Positions 34,626 to 43,546 of a stretch of 55,616 bases of DNA are shown here, piece by piece. The position numbers and the translations under genes were made by a program. Where the stretch lies: contig JBEKYC010000047.1 in the NCBI GenBank assembly GCA_049511415.1, positions 1 to 55,616 of the forward strand, read 5' to 3'. The stretch comes from Bog-159 sp049511415. Its GTDB lineage: Bacteria > Acidobacteriota > Terriglobia > Bryobacterales > Bryobacteraceae. Within the stretch, counting starts at the first letter, position 1. Every line of letters starts with the position of its first letter. The notes beneath the pieces were generated by a model that did not search any database, was not told the origin of the DNA, and worked only from the letters and a program-made list of their open reading frames with translations.

Positions 34626-35603
34626 TTACCGGGCGACTTGCAATTGCCGGAAAGACGTTCCCGGCGATAGCGTGGACGAGATCGTCAATCCCTGGCCATT
34701 AATCCAGTAGTTACTATAAGGCCCGGTCGCCACATCGCGTTTCGTGCCGTCCAGCGGGTCCACGGTAGCCGTCTGCCCCAGCAGCACATGATTGAAATCA
34801 TCCACCTGCTGCGCCTGCACCGCTTGCTGCTTCTGGAAGTTCGCCTGCGCCTGGGCCGTATAACGTTGGGTGGCCTGGATGGAGGCCCCGGTGTACCTCT
34901 GTGCTTGGGCCGTGAATCGCGACCACCATTCCTTGTTTATGGAAAAGGAAAGCATCACATGCCACATGATCTTCGCGGCCTCGATGCCCTGCTCCCGCGG
35001 CGCCAGAAGGCTTGCCATTCCGAGCACGCACCAGAAATCGCCCTTGGGCACGTATCCGATGCCTGGAACCGGGACATACAGGGTCTCCGCGACAACGTAT
35101 CCAGCCATGGGACGGCCTTTCTCCGTGCAAGTAAAGATCACGTCGCCGGAGTCTTGCCGGGTTCCGGGAATCGCCTGGAATACCGGTTTCTCGTCTTTCA
35201 GTTGTTTCACCTGCATGTTCTCGCAAGCCTGTCCGAACTTTACTTGCCGGTAGCGGTCGGCGAATGCCTTTCCCGGCAGATAATTCATGACCATTTTCCC
35301 CGTGACCCATTTGCCTTCCGTCAGCCCATAGCGGGCCGTAAGCGCGTTGGGCACGGCGTAGGTCTTGGGAGCCAGTGGGTCGCCCAGCCGGATGGTGGTG
35401 GCGCCGTCCGGCGAGACCATCTCCATCCACATGCGCGCCTCGTAGGGTGAGAAACGGAATGTTCCTCCAGTCACCTTCCAGCCTTTCGGAACTTCCACTG
35501 AAAACGATCCTTCGCCGCTCTCCCGCATGGTCACCCAGGAGACCTGTTGCGCCATCATCGGTAGGATTGCGGCAGCGTAAATGACCCAAGAAACATGCTT
35601 CAT
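34626..35603 (-). CDS. Secreted protein of unknown function
   Basis: 325 residues. The signal peptide MKHVSWVIYAAAILPMMAQ is preceded on the minus strand by GAGGAAGAG next to ATG 35603. A beta-rich domain (FSVEVPKGWKVTGGTFRFSPYEARMWME) occupies about 30-195. A Gln/Ala-rich helix (about 235-275, AQRYTGASIQATQRYTAQAQ) leads to a short conserved tail (DPLDGTKRDVATGPYSNYWINGQG). I recognise the tail pattern from other acidobacterial exported proteins but no named domain. The VPKGW opening is similar to the 29043 gene. Confidence 0.7.
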   Translation of the reverse strand: MKHVSWVIYAAAILPMMAQQVSWVTMRESGEGSFSVEVPKGWKVTGGTFRFSPYEARMWMEMVSPDGATTIRLGDPLAPKTYAVPNALTARYGLTEGKWVTGKMVMNYLPGKAFADRYRQVKFGQACENMQVKQLKDEKPVFQAIPGTRQDSGDVIFTCTEKGRPMAGYVVAETLYVPVPGIGYVPKGDFWCVLGMASLLAPREQGIEAAKIMWHVMLSFSINKEWWSRFTAQAQRYTGASIQATQRYTAQAQANFQKQQAVQAQQVDDFNHVLLGQTATVDPLDGTKRDVATGPYSNYWINGQGLTISSTLSPGTSFRQLQVAR

Positions 35604-35737
35604 GCTCTTCCTCTGGCCATACTGCGCAAATCAGATGCAAACTCCCTCAGCACCTCGCGCCGGGCTGGCATGCGTTCCGGCAAATGAAAAGGTTGGTCTC
35701 AGGCCCAAAATCGTGTACCATGCCATTTTGCCCTCTC

Positions 35738-36565
35738 ATGCCCCTCTATCAAGTGATCGTCCTGGCGATTGTGCAAGGCCTGACGGAATTCCTGCCGGTT
35801 TCGAGCACCGCGCATCTGTATCTGACGTCGTGGCTGATGGGCTGGCCGGAACAAAGCCTGGCGTTCGATATCGCATTGCACATCGGCACGCTCCTGGCCG
35901 TGCTGGTTTACTTCTTTAAGGATTGGGTGCAGATCCTGGCCAATGGATTCGGAATCCGTTACGGCCGCGACGAAGAACTCGAACGTAACAGCGGTTTGCT
36001 GTGGCTCCTGGCCATCGGTTCGATTCCTGTGGGAATCGCCGGCCTCATTTTCAACAAACAGGCCGAAGGCGTGTGGCGCAATCCCATGGTGATCGGCAGC
36101 GCCCTGGTGATTCTGGGACTGCTGATGGGGATCGCGGAAAAGTTGGGGCGCAAAACCCGCGACATCGCCGGAGTGAACTTCCTGGATGCCGGCGTGGTGG
36201 GCGTGGCTCAGGCGCTGGCGGTGGTGCCGGGAGTTTCGCGCAGCGGGGTCACCATCACGGCCGGACTGTTTCGCAATTTAAATCGGGAAACCGCGGCGCG
36301 CTATTCCTTCCTGCTTTCCACGCCCGCCATTACCGCCGCGGCCGCCAAAGACGTTTACGATCTGATCAAGCACAAGTCGTTTGACGCCAGCATGGAAACG
36401 GCCTTCGCGGTAGGCATCGCCGTAAGCGCGGTCACGGGCATGCTCGTGATCGCCTGGTTTCTGCGTTTCCTGCGCCGCCGCAGCTTGTGGTTTTTCGTGT
36501 TTTACCGCATTATTTTTGGCATAATAGTGCTTGCTCTGGCTTTCTTCCGCCGGCCAGCGGGATGA
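35738..36565 (+). CDS. uppP: Undecaprenyl-diphosphatase
   Basis: 275 residues from ATG 35738 (MPLYQVIVLAIVQGLTEFLPVSSTAHL), matching the family length of about 270; ATG 35720 or 35684 would add unrelated residues. It dephosphorylates undecaprenyl diphosphate to recycle the lipid carrier for cell-wall synthesis and causes bacitracin resistance when abundant. The family motifs are intact: GLTEFLPVSSTAHL near the start and VVPGVSRSGVTITAGL near 165, with about eight membrane helices. Its stop overlaps the ftsK start (ATGA), coupling the two envelope/division genes. Confidence 0.95.
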   Translation: MPLYQVIVLAIVQGLTEFLPVSSTAHLYLTSWLMGWPEQSLAFDIALHIGTLLAVLVYFFKDWVQILANGFGIRYGRDEELERNSGLLWLLAIGSIPVGIAGLIFNKQAEGVWRNPMVIGSALVILGLLMGIAEKLGRKTRDIAGVNFLDAGVVGVAQALAVVPGVSRSGVTITAGLFRNLNRETAARYSFLLSTPAITAAAAKDVYDLIKHKSFDASMETAFAVGIAVSAVTGMLVIAWFLRFLRRRSLWFFVFYRIIFGIIVLALAFFRRPAG

Positions 36566-38910
36566 AGCTTTTATCTCCGACTCCGCAGAAGCGCATTAAC
36601 GAGGTGGTAGGGCTGTTACTGCTATCGCTCGGCTTGGTCCTGCTTCTCAGCTTAGCCTCGTATCACGTTCAGGATTCCTCCCTCAACACCGCCTCGGCGG
36701 CACGGCCGCGAAATCTCATTGGATATCCAGGCGCATGGATGTCCGACATGCTGCTGCAGGGTCTGGGTATCGCGGCGTTTCTGTTTCCGCTGTTGCTGTT
36801 CCTCCTGGCCTGGAAATGGGTGCGCTCGGACGAGATCCAGGCCGGCGCCATCAAACTGTGCGGCGCCATGTTGCTTCTGCTTAGCCTGACGGCCGCGGTC
36901 TCCTTCGCGGCGCGGCTGACGCTCTACAGCGGCACGATCCCGATCGGCGGATTGCTCGGTTTGCTGCTGGCCCGCCATCTGATACGCGCGCTGAATCCTA
37001 CCGGCGCCATTCTGTTGACCATCACGGCGCTGGTGGTTTCGGTTTACCTGGTTTCCACGTTCACCGTCTCGAAACTGGCGGTCTGGTTCGCCGGCCCCAT
37101 CCGTTATTTGCGGGCGCTGCTGGATGCCTGGCAGTCATGGCGGGAGGAACGCCGGCAGCGCAAGGTTGAGAAAGCCCGCCAGCGGGCGGAGCGAACCATT
37201 GAGAAACGACGGCGCGCGAAGGCCGTGCGCCAGCCGGAGATCGCCCCTGTGGAATCTTCGGCCCCGCCCTTCGACCTCGCGGAAGTGCCCGAGGAGGCGC
37301 CCGCGCCATCCGAAGATATCCCCATATGTCCGCTCGACGAATACGCCGTGCCGGTTGCATCCCCCGAGCCGCAGGCGCCCGTCGCAGCCGGCCCCGTGCC
37401 AGTCGCGGATACGCGCCGTTTGCCGGCCGCCTACCATCTGCCTCCCACGGACCTGCTGAACGAAGGGCAAGGCCGCACTCAATACGACGAGCAGGAATTG
37501 AAAGATATCGCGGTCCGCATCAAATCGAAGTTCGAAGAATTCAACGTGCTGGGCAATGTCGTGCAAATAAATCCTGGCCCGGTGGTTACCACGTTCGAAT
37601 TCAAGCCCGAGGCAGGCATCAAGTACAGCCGCATCACGACGCTGACCGAGGATCTGTGCCTCGGTTTGCAGGCCGAATCCATCCTGATCGAGCGCATTCC
37701 AGGCAAGCCCACCGTGGGCATCGAAGTCCCCAATACGCGCCGCGAAGTAATCGCCCTGCGGCAGATCCTGGAATCCGACGAATTCACGCAGGCGCAATCG
37801 CGGCTGACGATATCCATGGGCAAGGACATCAACGGGCGCATCAAAGCCGCGTCGCTCGAATCCATGCCGCACCTGTTGATCGCCGGCTCGACCGGATCGG
37901 GCAAGAGCGTCATGATCAACTCCATGGTCATGTCGATCCTGTACAAATCGACGCCGGATGAAGTGCGCATGATCATGGTGGACCCCAAGCGCGTGGAGTT
38001 GGGGATTTACGAGGGCATTCCGCACCTGCTAACGCCGGTAATCACCGATCCCAAGAAGGCCACCTACGCTTTGAAAAACGCGGTGCTGGAAATGGATCGC
38101 CGCCTGCGCCTGCTGGCGGAATTCGGCGTGCGCAACATCGATCAATTCAATAAGAAGATCCGCAAGAAACAGGAGGAGCCGCGCAGCCTGTTCGAAGAGG
38201 ACGAGGCTACGGCCGAAGATCTGCGGCCGCTGCCGTACATCCTGATCCTGATCGACGAATTGGCCGATCTGATGATGCTGGAAGGCCGCAATGTGGAGGA
38301 ATCCGTGACGCGCCTGGCGCAAATGGCACGCGCGGTCGGCATGCACCTGGTGCTGGCCACGCAACGGCCCAGCGTGGACGTGATTACGGGCCTCATCAAG
38401 GCGAACTTTCCCTCGCGCATCAGCTTCCGCGTAGCTACGCGCGTGGACTCGCGCACGGTGCTTGACGGCATGGGCGCGGAGCATTTGTTGGGCAAGGGCG
38501 ATATGCTTTTCCTGCCGCCCGGCTCGTCGCGGCTGATCCGGGTGCATGGCGCGTTCGTTACGGAAACCGAGATCAACCGCGTAGTGGATTTCTGGAAGGC
38601 GCAGGCGCGGCCGGAATACGACGAATCATTCCTGGATGCGCCGCCCTCGGACGACGAGCCTGCCGACGCCGAGGCCGCTTCCAGTGGGCAAGACCCCATG
38701 TACGAAGACGCCGTACGCATCGTGCTGGAGATGGGCAAGGCGTCCACTTCGACGCTGCAGCGCCGCCTGCGGCTGGGCTACGGACGCGCCGCACGCATCT
38801 TGGATCTGATGCAGCGCGATGGCATCATCGGTCCGCCGGACGGCAGCAAGCCAAGGGAAGTGCTGAAGCGGCCGGATTGGTTGCGGGAAGTGGAGGACTC
38901 ACTGCGGTGA
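36562..38910 (+). CDS. ftsK: FtsK/SpoIIIE DNA translocase
   Basis: 782 residues from ATG 36562 (MKLLSPTPQKRINEVVG). Four N-terminal membrane helices (about 15-200) anchor it at the septum. A basic/Pro-rich linker (210-310) follows. The motor domain has Walker A AGSTGSGKSVMINSM near 455, MVDPKRVELGIYEGIPHLL, Walker B LILIDELADLMM near 570 and ATQRPSVDVITGLIKANFPSRI. The C-terminal gamma winged helix (EDAVRIVLEMGKASTSTLQRRLRLGYGRAARILDLM, split here as EDAVRIVLEMGKAS and GYGRAARILDLM) would read KOPS-like sequences. It pumps chromosome ends during division. All modules are present; the linker is short compared with E. coli FtsK, like SpoIIIE. Confidence 0.96.
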   Translation: MKLLSPTPQKRINEVVGLLLLSLGLVLLLSLASYHVQDSSLNTASAARPRNLIGYPGAWMSDMLLQGLGIAAFLFPLLLFLLAWKWVRSDEIQAGAIKLCGAMLLLLSLTAAVSFAARLTLYSGTIPIGGLLGLLLARHLIRALNPTGAILLTITALVVSVYLVSTFTVSKLAVWFAGPIRYLRALLDAWQSWREERRQRKVEKARQRAERTIEKRRRAKAVRQPEIAPVESSAPPFDLAEVPEEAPAPSEDIPICPLDEYAVPVASPEPQAPVAAGPVPVADTRRLPAAYHLPPTDLLNEGQGRTQYDEQELKDIAVRIKSKFEEFNVLGNVVQINPGPVVTTFEFKPEAGIKYSRITTLTEDLCLGLQAESILIERIPGKPTVGIEVPNTRREVIALRQILESDEFTQAQSRLTISMGKDINGRIKAASLESMPHLLIAGSTGSGKSVMINSMVMSILYKSTPDEVRMIMVDPKRVELGIYEGIPHLLTPVITDPKKATYALKNAVLEMDRRLRLLAEFGVRNIDQFNKKIRKKQEEPRSLFEEDEATAEDLRPLPYILILIDELADLMMLEGRNVEESVTRLAQMARAVGMHLVLATQRPSVDVITGLIKANFPSRISFRVATRVDSRTVLDGMGAEHLLGKGDMLFLPPGSSRLIRVHGAFVTETEINRVVDFWKAQARPEYDESFLDAPPSDDEPADAEAASSGQDPMYEDAVRIVLEMGKASTSTLQRRLRLGYGRAARILDLMQRDGIIGPPDGSKPREVLKRPDWLREVEDSLR

Positions 38911-38932
38911 AGGCTATCGACGCTGCGACGCG

Positions 38933-39148
38933 TCACGGCTCTGGTACCACCGGAGGGGCGGTGTGTCCGTTTGCAGAGAGGCGATCGAATATCCGCTGCC
39001 CCAGCGATCCCTCCCGAAAACGTGCGGCTTCCAATTCTCTACCAGTTTCATAGAACCGGCGATCCATGCCCTCGTCTTCACGTAGCTCGAATCGAAAGCC
39101 CTTGCTGCCCTGACCGAAATGAGCCTCTCGTCGAATTTCTACAGCCAT
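38933..39148 (-). CDS. Small hypothetical protein
   Basis: 71 residues (MAVEIRREAHFGQGSKGFRFELREDEG). Charged, no signal peptide, membrane segment or recognised domain. ATG 39148 is 2 bases after the stop of the GAF-like gene on the same strand, so the pair is probably co-translated. Convergent with ftsK. Confidence 0.5.
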   Translation of the reverse strand: MAVEIRREAHFGQGSKGFRFELREDEGMDRRFYETGRELEAARFREGSLGQRIFDRLSANGHTAPPVVPEP

Positions 39149-39150
39149 GA

Positions 39151-39789
39151 TTACATCTCAAGGCATTCTAGCAAGCGTTTCAACACAAAGGCCTGTGCGT
39201 AGACAGTGAGCCCTTCGATTTCCTCTTTAGATCCCGAGGGGCGGAGCATGTCCGCTTGTGCAGCGGAAAACGTGCCGATGTTCAAGATGCCATACAGCAG
39301 CGCGGCAGACCCAGGATCGATAAGCGGTAGGCTGATCAAAAAGCGGTGGCGCAGGCTTTCCGATACCGGGATGTATATGTGACGTTTCGGATCCTTCTCC
39401 GTGCGGTCGAAGACACGCGCCATCCGGCGCTTCCAGGCCCGCCCGGCGTTTCCGTCTCCGACGAAAAGGGTCGGCCCGCGGTATGAAGGACCCTGGAGAT
39501 GGGTCCCCGCCACGATTCGCAATACTGGAGGCCGGCGGGCATCTTGGGTCGGTTCTTCCGGGCGTTCGTCGTCAAGTACCATCAGGCTCAACTCGAGCGC
39601 CCCCGCATCCAGCGGCTCTTGCTCCCCCAAGGTCCGCTGAACGTACTCGGCGATAGATGCCAAAACGGAATTAACGCCGGTAATCAGTGCTTGTGCCAAC
39701 GTAACGGCTTCCTCGCTTCGGGCCCCGGAATTGGCCGCATGGGGCATGGAACCACGCGGCATGCTGTCGAGTGTCCTGCGCATGCGCAA
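39151..39789 (-). CDS. GAF-like domain protein, possibly 5'-truncated
   Basis: 212 residues from TTG 39789 or 210 from ATG 39783. The second half (GNAGRAWKRRMARVFDRTEK, YIPVSESLRHRFLISLPLID, GILNIGTFSAA) reads like a GAF sensory domain; the first half is a helical segment. The frame remains open upstream to TGA at 39877-39879, and that part (QRQRQRAFAQKLLRM) looks like coding coiled coil with no good start codon. This suggests the gene lost its 5' end, probably in the same event that cut off the alpha/beta-hydrolase fragment just upstream. Whether the remaining protein is made is uncertain. Confidence 0.55.
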   Translation of the reverse strand: MRMRRTLDSMPRGSMPHAANSGARSEEAVTLAQALITGVNSVLASIAEYVQRTLGEQEPLDAGALELSLMVLDDERPEEPTQDARRPPVLRIVAGTHLQGPSYRGPTLFVGDGNAGRAWKRRMARVFDRTEKDPKRHIYIPVSESLRHRFLISLPLIDPGSAALLYGILNIGTFSAAQADMLRPSGSKEEIEGLTVYAQAFVLKRLLECLEM

Positions 39790-39862
39790 TAACTTCTGCG
39801 CGAAGGCCCTCTGCCGCTGCCGCTGCTTGGGGACCAGGGACGACGTAACCGCAAATGGGCTC

Positions 39863-40060
39863 TCACCGATCCGTCTTCACAAGGTCGGGCCAGTAGACTC
39901 CGGGCCGCGAAAGGGACGGATCGCGATACCAACATCCGTGACTGTCGGACAGGACACCGTGAACGAAGACCAATACTCGATCTTGGTGGGTCGCGTTCAG
40001 CCAGATGTTATTCCTCTTCGGTGCGGGACGAAAAGGTTCATCAAACGGGAAGACTGGCAT
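39863..40060 (-). pseudogene. N-terminal fragment of an alpha/beta-hydrolase-like protein
   Basis: 65 residues from ATG 40060. HQDRVLVFVHGVLSDSHGCW gives a beta strand followed by the HG oxyanion motif of alpha/beta hydrolases, then PSLSRPGVYWPDLVKTDR and a stop at 39863. Everything after the first strand-helix is missing, including the nucleophile elbow and catalytic histidine. The downstream sequence in another frame belongs to the GAF-like gene, so this looks like the stump of a deleted gene. Confidence 0.6.
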
Positions 40061-40395
40061 TGATTCGAATTATATCGGCTTTCCCGTTGAACCTATCCGT
40101 TGCCGGTCTACATAGATTGCAAGGGGAGTGGCTCAACAAGCCAAAATCTCGAAGGACTTCCTCATGCGGAGTACCCGGTACCGTCTCGCTCCGCGCAGCT
40201 TCCAACCGCCGTGCGCTCTTCTTCGGTTTCCGGCTCATCATCGTATGGGGCGGTCGCTAACGATAGCTCGACCGGATCGACCAGCGACCGCAGGAACTTT
40301 CGAGCCGTCGAGACGTCATCGTCCGGAATGTGATCCAACAATAGGTGCAGTTCCCGACGTACACTGTTCGAGTCGATGGACGGTATCGGTATCCC
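40041..40395 (-). pseudogene. Frameshifted antitoxin-like small gene
   Basis: On the minus strand one frame reads VRRELHLLLDHIPDDDVSTA, RKFLRSLVDPVELSLATAPY, DDEPETEEERTAV. The next frame continues EAARSETVPGTPHEEVLRDFGL, as expected for a short family of addiction-module-like proteins that end HEEVxREFG. The switch requires one extra G near 40203. After DFGL (40137) the usual stop is absent and the frame runs into unrelated sequence until 40041. No start codon is visible before VRREL: the frame opens after TGA at 40396-40398. There are therefore defects at both ends and one frameshift. Confidence 0.6.
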
Positions 40396-40441
40396 TCACT
40401 TTGCATTCGATACCCATCTTCGCGACGCCTAAGGCTGCCGC

Positions 40442-41461
40442 TCAACCCCTGCCAGACCCATCCTGCCGCACAACGACCCCCCGCTCTGCCACGCGCACCG
40501 GCAGCACCGTTGCGCCTTCCCTCTCGATCGCCTCGCCGGTGCGTGCCTTGGCGCCGCGCTCCACCAGGAACAGCACGCAGCCTCCGCCGCCGGCCCCGCA
40601 CACCTTCGCGCCCACCGCCCCGGCGCGGCGCGTCACCTCCACCAGGCGATCGATCAGTGGCGTCGTGATCCCCGGAGCATTCTTGCGGCGATGGGCCCAC
40701 TCCTGCCGCAGCAGCCGCGCCACTTCGTTCCAGTCCGGCTTCTCCAGCGCCTGGCGCATGCCGCGCGCGATTTCGGCGATGCGGTCGAAATTTCGGTGCA
40801 CTTTGCGGTCGCCGTCGATGTGCGCCTTCATGACCTCCCAATTGTTGATGCCCGAATTGCGCGGCTCTCCCGTGTAAGCCAGCACCACGCGCTCGTTCAG
40901 ATCGTCCAGATCCACCGCGATGGGTTTGCGTACGATGCCCGCCTCCGTCAGTTCGATCGCGCTGACGCCGCCGTACATCGCCGGATAATAATCCTGGCAC
41001 CCCGTGGGCACGCGAATGATCTGCGCCTCGATGTTCTGGGCAATCTCACGAAGTTTCTCCAGCTTGTGCCCCGCGCCCGTGAGTTTATTCAGAGCGGCGG
41101 CCAGCGCGATGATCAGCGCGGACGAACCCGAGATCCCCGCACCCGCGGGGGCTTCGGAATCCGTCACGATGTCCACACCCGTTGACGGTGCAAAGTAGCG
41201 CACCACGTGCGCGGCCAGCGGCAGTTTATACCGCCGCGCCGCGCGAAGGGCCGCGAGCGATTCGAATTCCTCCGCGCCATCGAGATCGCGCGAGCGCAGC
41301 GTAATTCGCGCATCGTCGCGCGTTTCGATGGTGCAGCGCGTGTAACGGTCCACCGCGAAATTGACGGTAACCGGGGCTGTATGGAAAAGATAGAGCGGCC
41401 AGATATCGATGGTGCCGCCGGCCATATCGACGCGGCAGGGCGCCTGGGCGGATATTCTCAT
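40442..41461 (-). CDS. GHMP-family sugar or polyol kinase
   Basis: 339 residues from ATG 41461 (MRISAQAPCRVDMAGGTIDI). GHMP kinases phosphorylate small metabolites such as galactose, heptose-7-phosphate, mevalonate or homoserine. Motif 1 is APCRVDMAGGTIDIWPL, motif 2 PAGAGISGSSALIIALAAAL near 110, and motif 3 AKVCGAGGGGCVLFLV near 295. Overall it is nearest to the galactokinase / D-glycero-manno-heptose-7-phosphate kinase side, but the substrate loop is not diagnostic. It is the third gene of a tight operon after PhyH and amidohydrolase (14 bases from the latter). No other heptose or galactose genes are nearby. Confidence 0.85.
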   Translation of the reverse strand: MRISAQAPCRVDMAGGTIDIWPLYLFHTAPVTVNFAVDRYTRCTIETRDDARITLRSRDLDGAEEFESLAALRAARRYKLPLAAHVVRYFAPSTGVDIVTDSEAPAGAGISGSSALIIALAAALNKLTGAGHKLEKLREIAQNIEAQIIRVPTGCQDYYPAMYGGVSAIELTEAGIVRKPIAVDLDDLNERVVLAYTGEPRNSGINNWEVMKAHIDGDRKVHRNFDRIAEIARGMRQALEKPDWNEVARLLRQEWAHRRKNAPGITTPLIDRLVEVTRRAGAVGAKVCGAGGGGCVLFLVERGAKARTGEAIEREGATVLPVRVAERGVVVRQDGSGRG

Positions 41462-41475
41462 GGGACGAAGCACTA

Positions 41476-42615
41476 CTATACCGCGCGATAGATGACCCTG
41501 CCCGCGCGCAACGTATATCGCACCTTGCTCGCCGGAGGGTGGCCCTCGAATACGGCGAGATCCGCGTCGCAGCCCGCCGCCACACGCCCTACTCGGCCGT
41601 CCAGCCCAAACCGCGCGGCAGGCGCGGTAGTCAGCGACTCCAGTATCTGGCGAAAGCTCATGCCGGCCGCGGCCATCAGCGCATACTCCTCGCTGGGATC
41701 GTACTCCACCGCGCCCAGATCGGTACCGAAGAGCACCTGCCCGCTGGCCGCGACCCATGCCCGCAACTGCCCCAAGGCTGTTTCCACCATGCGTTCCTGA
41801 ACCGATACGCGGTCGTGCCGCAAGTAGTATTTCCACAGCGTCAAAGTAGGCGTGAGCGCCACGCGCCGCTCCAGCATGAGCGCCAGGATCGTCTCGTCCC
41901 ACGGCCCCGAACCCGGCGTCGTATGGCCGACGATATCCACGCCCGCGCGCACCGCGGCCACCAAATCCGTCACGTTGTTCGGATGCACGAAGACCGGCTT
42001 CCCGGCGCGATGCGCCGCGGCCACCGCGGCTTCCATCACGCTCTCAGTCAATGCAGCCTTCGATGGCGACGATGCAAACAGCTTGATGCCATCCACCCCC
42101 GCTTCAAGCAATTTCCCCGCCGCCACGGCGGCCTCCGCGCCATTCGACACCTCGGGCAGCGCGGCCTTCATCACGCCCATGATTCGCAGAACCGTGTCGG
42201 AAGGCAGTCCGGGATTCGCCGGCACCAGGCCTTCCCCCGTGGAGCGAATCCTCGGCCCCGGCACTTCCCCCGACTCGATCCGCTCGCGTAGCCGCCGCGT
42301 GTTCTCCCACACCGACGACAAATCGAACACGCTCGTGAAACCGAACCGCGTCAGCATGTCCTGGAGCTGCCGCCCCAGCTCTTCCGCCGGGATCGCCGCC
42401 GCATCCGCCCACTTGCGTTCGAAGAAATGTACGTGGCTGTTCCAGAGACCCGCGGTGATCGTGCAGCCCGTACAATCGATCGTCTCGGCGTCCGGCGGGA
42501 ACACCTCCCGCCCTTCCACGGCCGCGATCTTCTCATCCGCGATCAACACGACGCCACCACTGATCGGCTCCTCAGTGGGGTTGGGATAGATCGTTCCGTT
42601 TACGAGCGCAAGCAT
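41476..42615 (-). CDS. Amidohydrolase-family enzyme
   Basis: 379 residues. An N-terminal beta-sandwich (ALVNGTIYPNPTEEPISGGVVLIADEKIAAVEG) precedes a TIM barrel with the metal motif SHVHFF near 60, GIKLFASSPSK with the bridging-lysine position, HPNNVTDLV and GHTTPGSG histidines, and GTDLGAVEYDP with the catalytic aspartate. This full set matches imidazolonepropionase/dipeptidase-like amidohydrolases that act on C-N bonds in rings or peptides. There is no signal peptide, so it is cytoplasmic. It starts 3 bases after the PhyH stop and precedes the GHMP kinase by 14 bases, implying a shared catabolic or modification pathway. Confidence 0.87.
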   Translation of the reverse strand: MLALVNGTIYPNPTEEPISGGVVLIADEKIAAVEGREVFPPDAETIDCTGCTITAGLWNSHVHFFERKWADAAAIPAEELGRQLQDMLTRFGFTSVFDLSSVWENTRRLRERIESGEVPGPRIRSTGEGLVPANPGLPSDTVLRIMGVMKAALPEVSNGAEAAVAAGKLLEAGVDGIKLFASSPSKAALTESVMEAAVAAAHRAGKPVFVHPNNVTDLVAAVRAGVDIVGHTTPGSGPWDETILALMLERRVALTPTLTLWKYYLRHDRVSVQERMVETALGQLRAWVAASGQVLFGTDLGAVEYDPSEEYALMAAAGMSFRQILESLTTAPAARFGLDGRVGRVAAGCDADLAVFEGHPPASKVRYTLRAGRVIYRAV

Positions 42616-42618
42616 CCA

Positions 42619-43341
42619 TCACTCTCCAATCGGAAAACGCATGAAGCTCCGTTGGTCCGGTGAAAGCGAATCCCACACGGCCCGCGGCACGGCGTTGACA
42701 TCCCGGCTGGCGTCCGCATACCACTGCCGCACATAACGGATCGTCACCAACGCGCGCGGCGTATCGGTTGTGTTAGGTGTGCCGCGATGCAAGGCCCAGG
42801 GATGCCGGATCAATACGTCGCCAACCTGGAGCGGCACAGGCTCCATCGCAATTTCGCCGTGAGCCACGCACTCGAAAGCCGCCGTCCGCGCCATGCGATG
42901 GGTGCCGGGTGCAATTTCGATTGGACCGTGCGCCAGTGTGATCTCCGTCAGTGGGAGACTCACCGCCAGCATGTAAGCGGGTAGCGGCAGATCCGGCGTC
43001 TCGCTGAACAGCGGATGGCGGTAATCAACGTGCGCGTCCTGGTATACCGATCCGCGCAAAGGCACGTCACAGTGCCACTGGTCGGCCACGATCCGGTTTC
43101 CCATCGCGCCGCGCACGATGCCGAGCACATCCGGATCGAAGAAGAACTCCGGCGCGAAACACGGCGGATCGAAAGGCATCGGCAAACAATGGCGATACGG
43201 TCCGCGATTCGGCTCGTCTGCGTGGCTCCTCAAATACTCCAGCAGAACCGGCCAGAAAGCTGCCCGGCAGGTCTCCACCAACGGCCGGCCGAAATGGGCC
43301 CGGAGCACGTAGAAGCCTCTATCGTGCAGTTCGGCGTTCAT
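42619..43341 (-). CDS. Phytanoyl-CoA dioxygenase (PhyH)-family oxygenase
   Basis: 240 residues. Non-haem Fe(II)/2-oxoglutarate-dependent oxygenase fold: YQDAHVDYRHP carries the HxD metal pair near residue 120, VGDVLIRHPWALHRGTPN carries the distal histidine near 190, and the arginine that would bind 2-oxoglutarate is in RALVTIRY. LPLTEITLAHGPIEIAPGTHRM is the typical middle. Such enzymes hydroxylate small metabolites and lipids. It is the first gene of a three-gene operon with an amidohydrolase and a GHMP kinase, a combination that suggests oxidation, hydrolysis and phosphorylation of one unknown compound. Confidence 0.85.
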   Translation of the reverse strand: MNAELHDRGFYVLRAHFGRPLVETCRAAFWPVLLEYLRSHADEPNRGPYRHCLPMPFDPPCFAPEFFFDPDVLGIVRGAMGNRIVADQWHCDVPLRGSVYQDAHVDYRHPLFSETPDLPLPAYMLAVSLPLTEITLAHGPIEIAPGTHRMARTAAFECVAHGEIAMEPVPLQVGDVLIRHPWALHRGTPNTTDTPRALVTIRYVRQWYADASRDVNAVPRAVWDSLSPDQRSFMRFPIGE

Positions 43342-43546
43342 TCTCCCCCGGACTCATCCACCGATTATGCCAAACCGGCTCCGGCCTCCGGCCACCTTGT
43401 AGTCAACTTAAAATGTACGGGTATTAATATCTTGTATAAAGCTGCACCCGAAAGGGGGATCATCCCGTGAAGTCCAAACTGGCTAAGCCGCAGCCGCCGA
43501 AGCCGATGGCGAATTCACCGAATTCCATTAGCCCTTCGGGGCCGTC

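Noticed and set aside
40257..41000. 247-codon minus-strand frame overlapping the GHMP kinase
   Set aside because: It is a shifted-frame shadow of the kinase; the kinase frame carries all three GHMP motifs.
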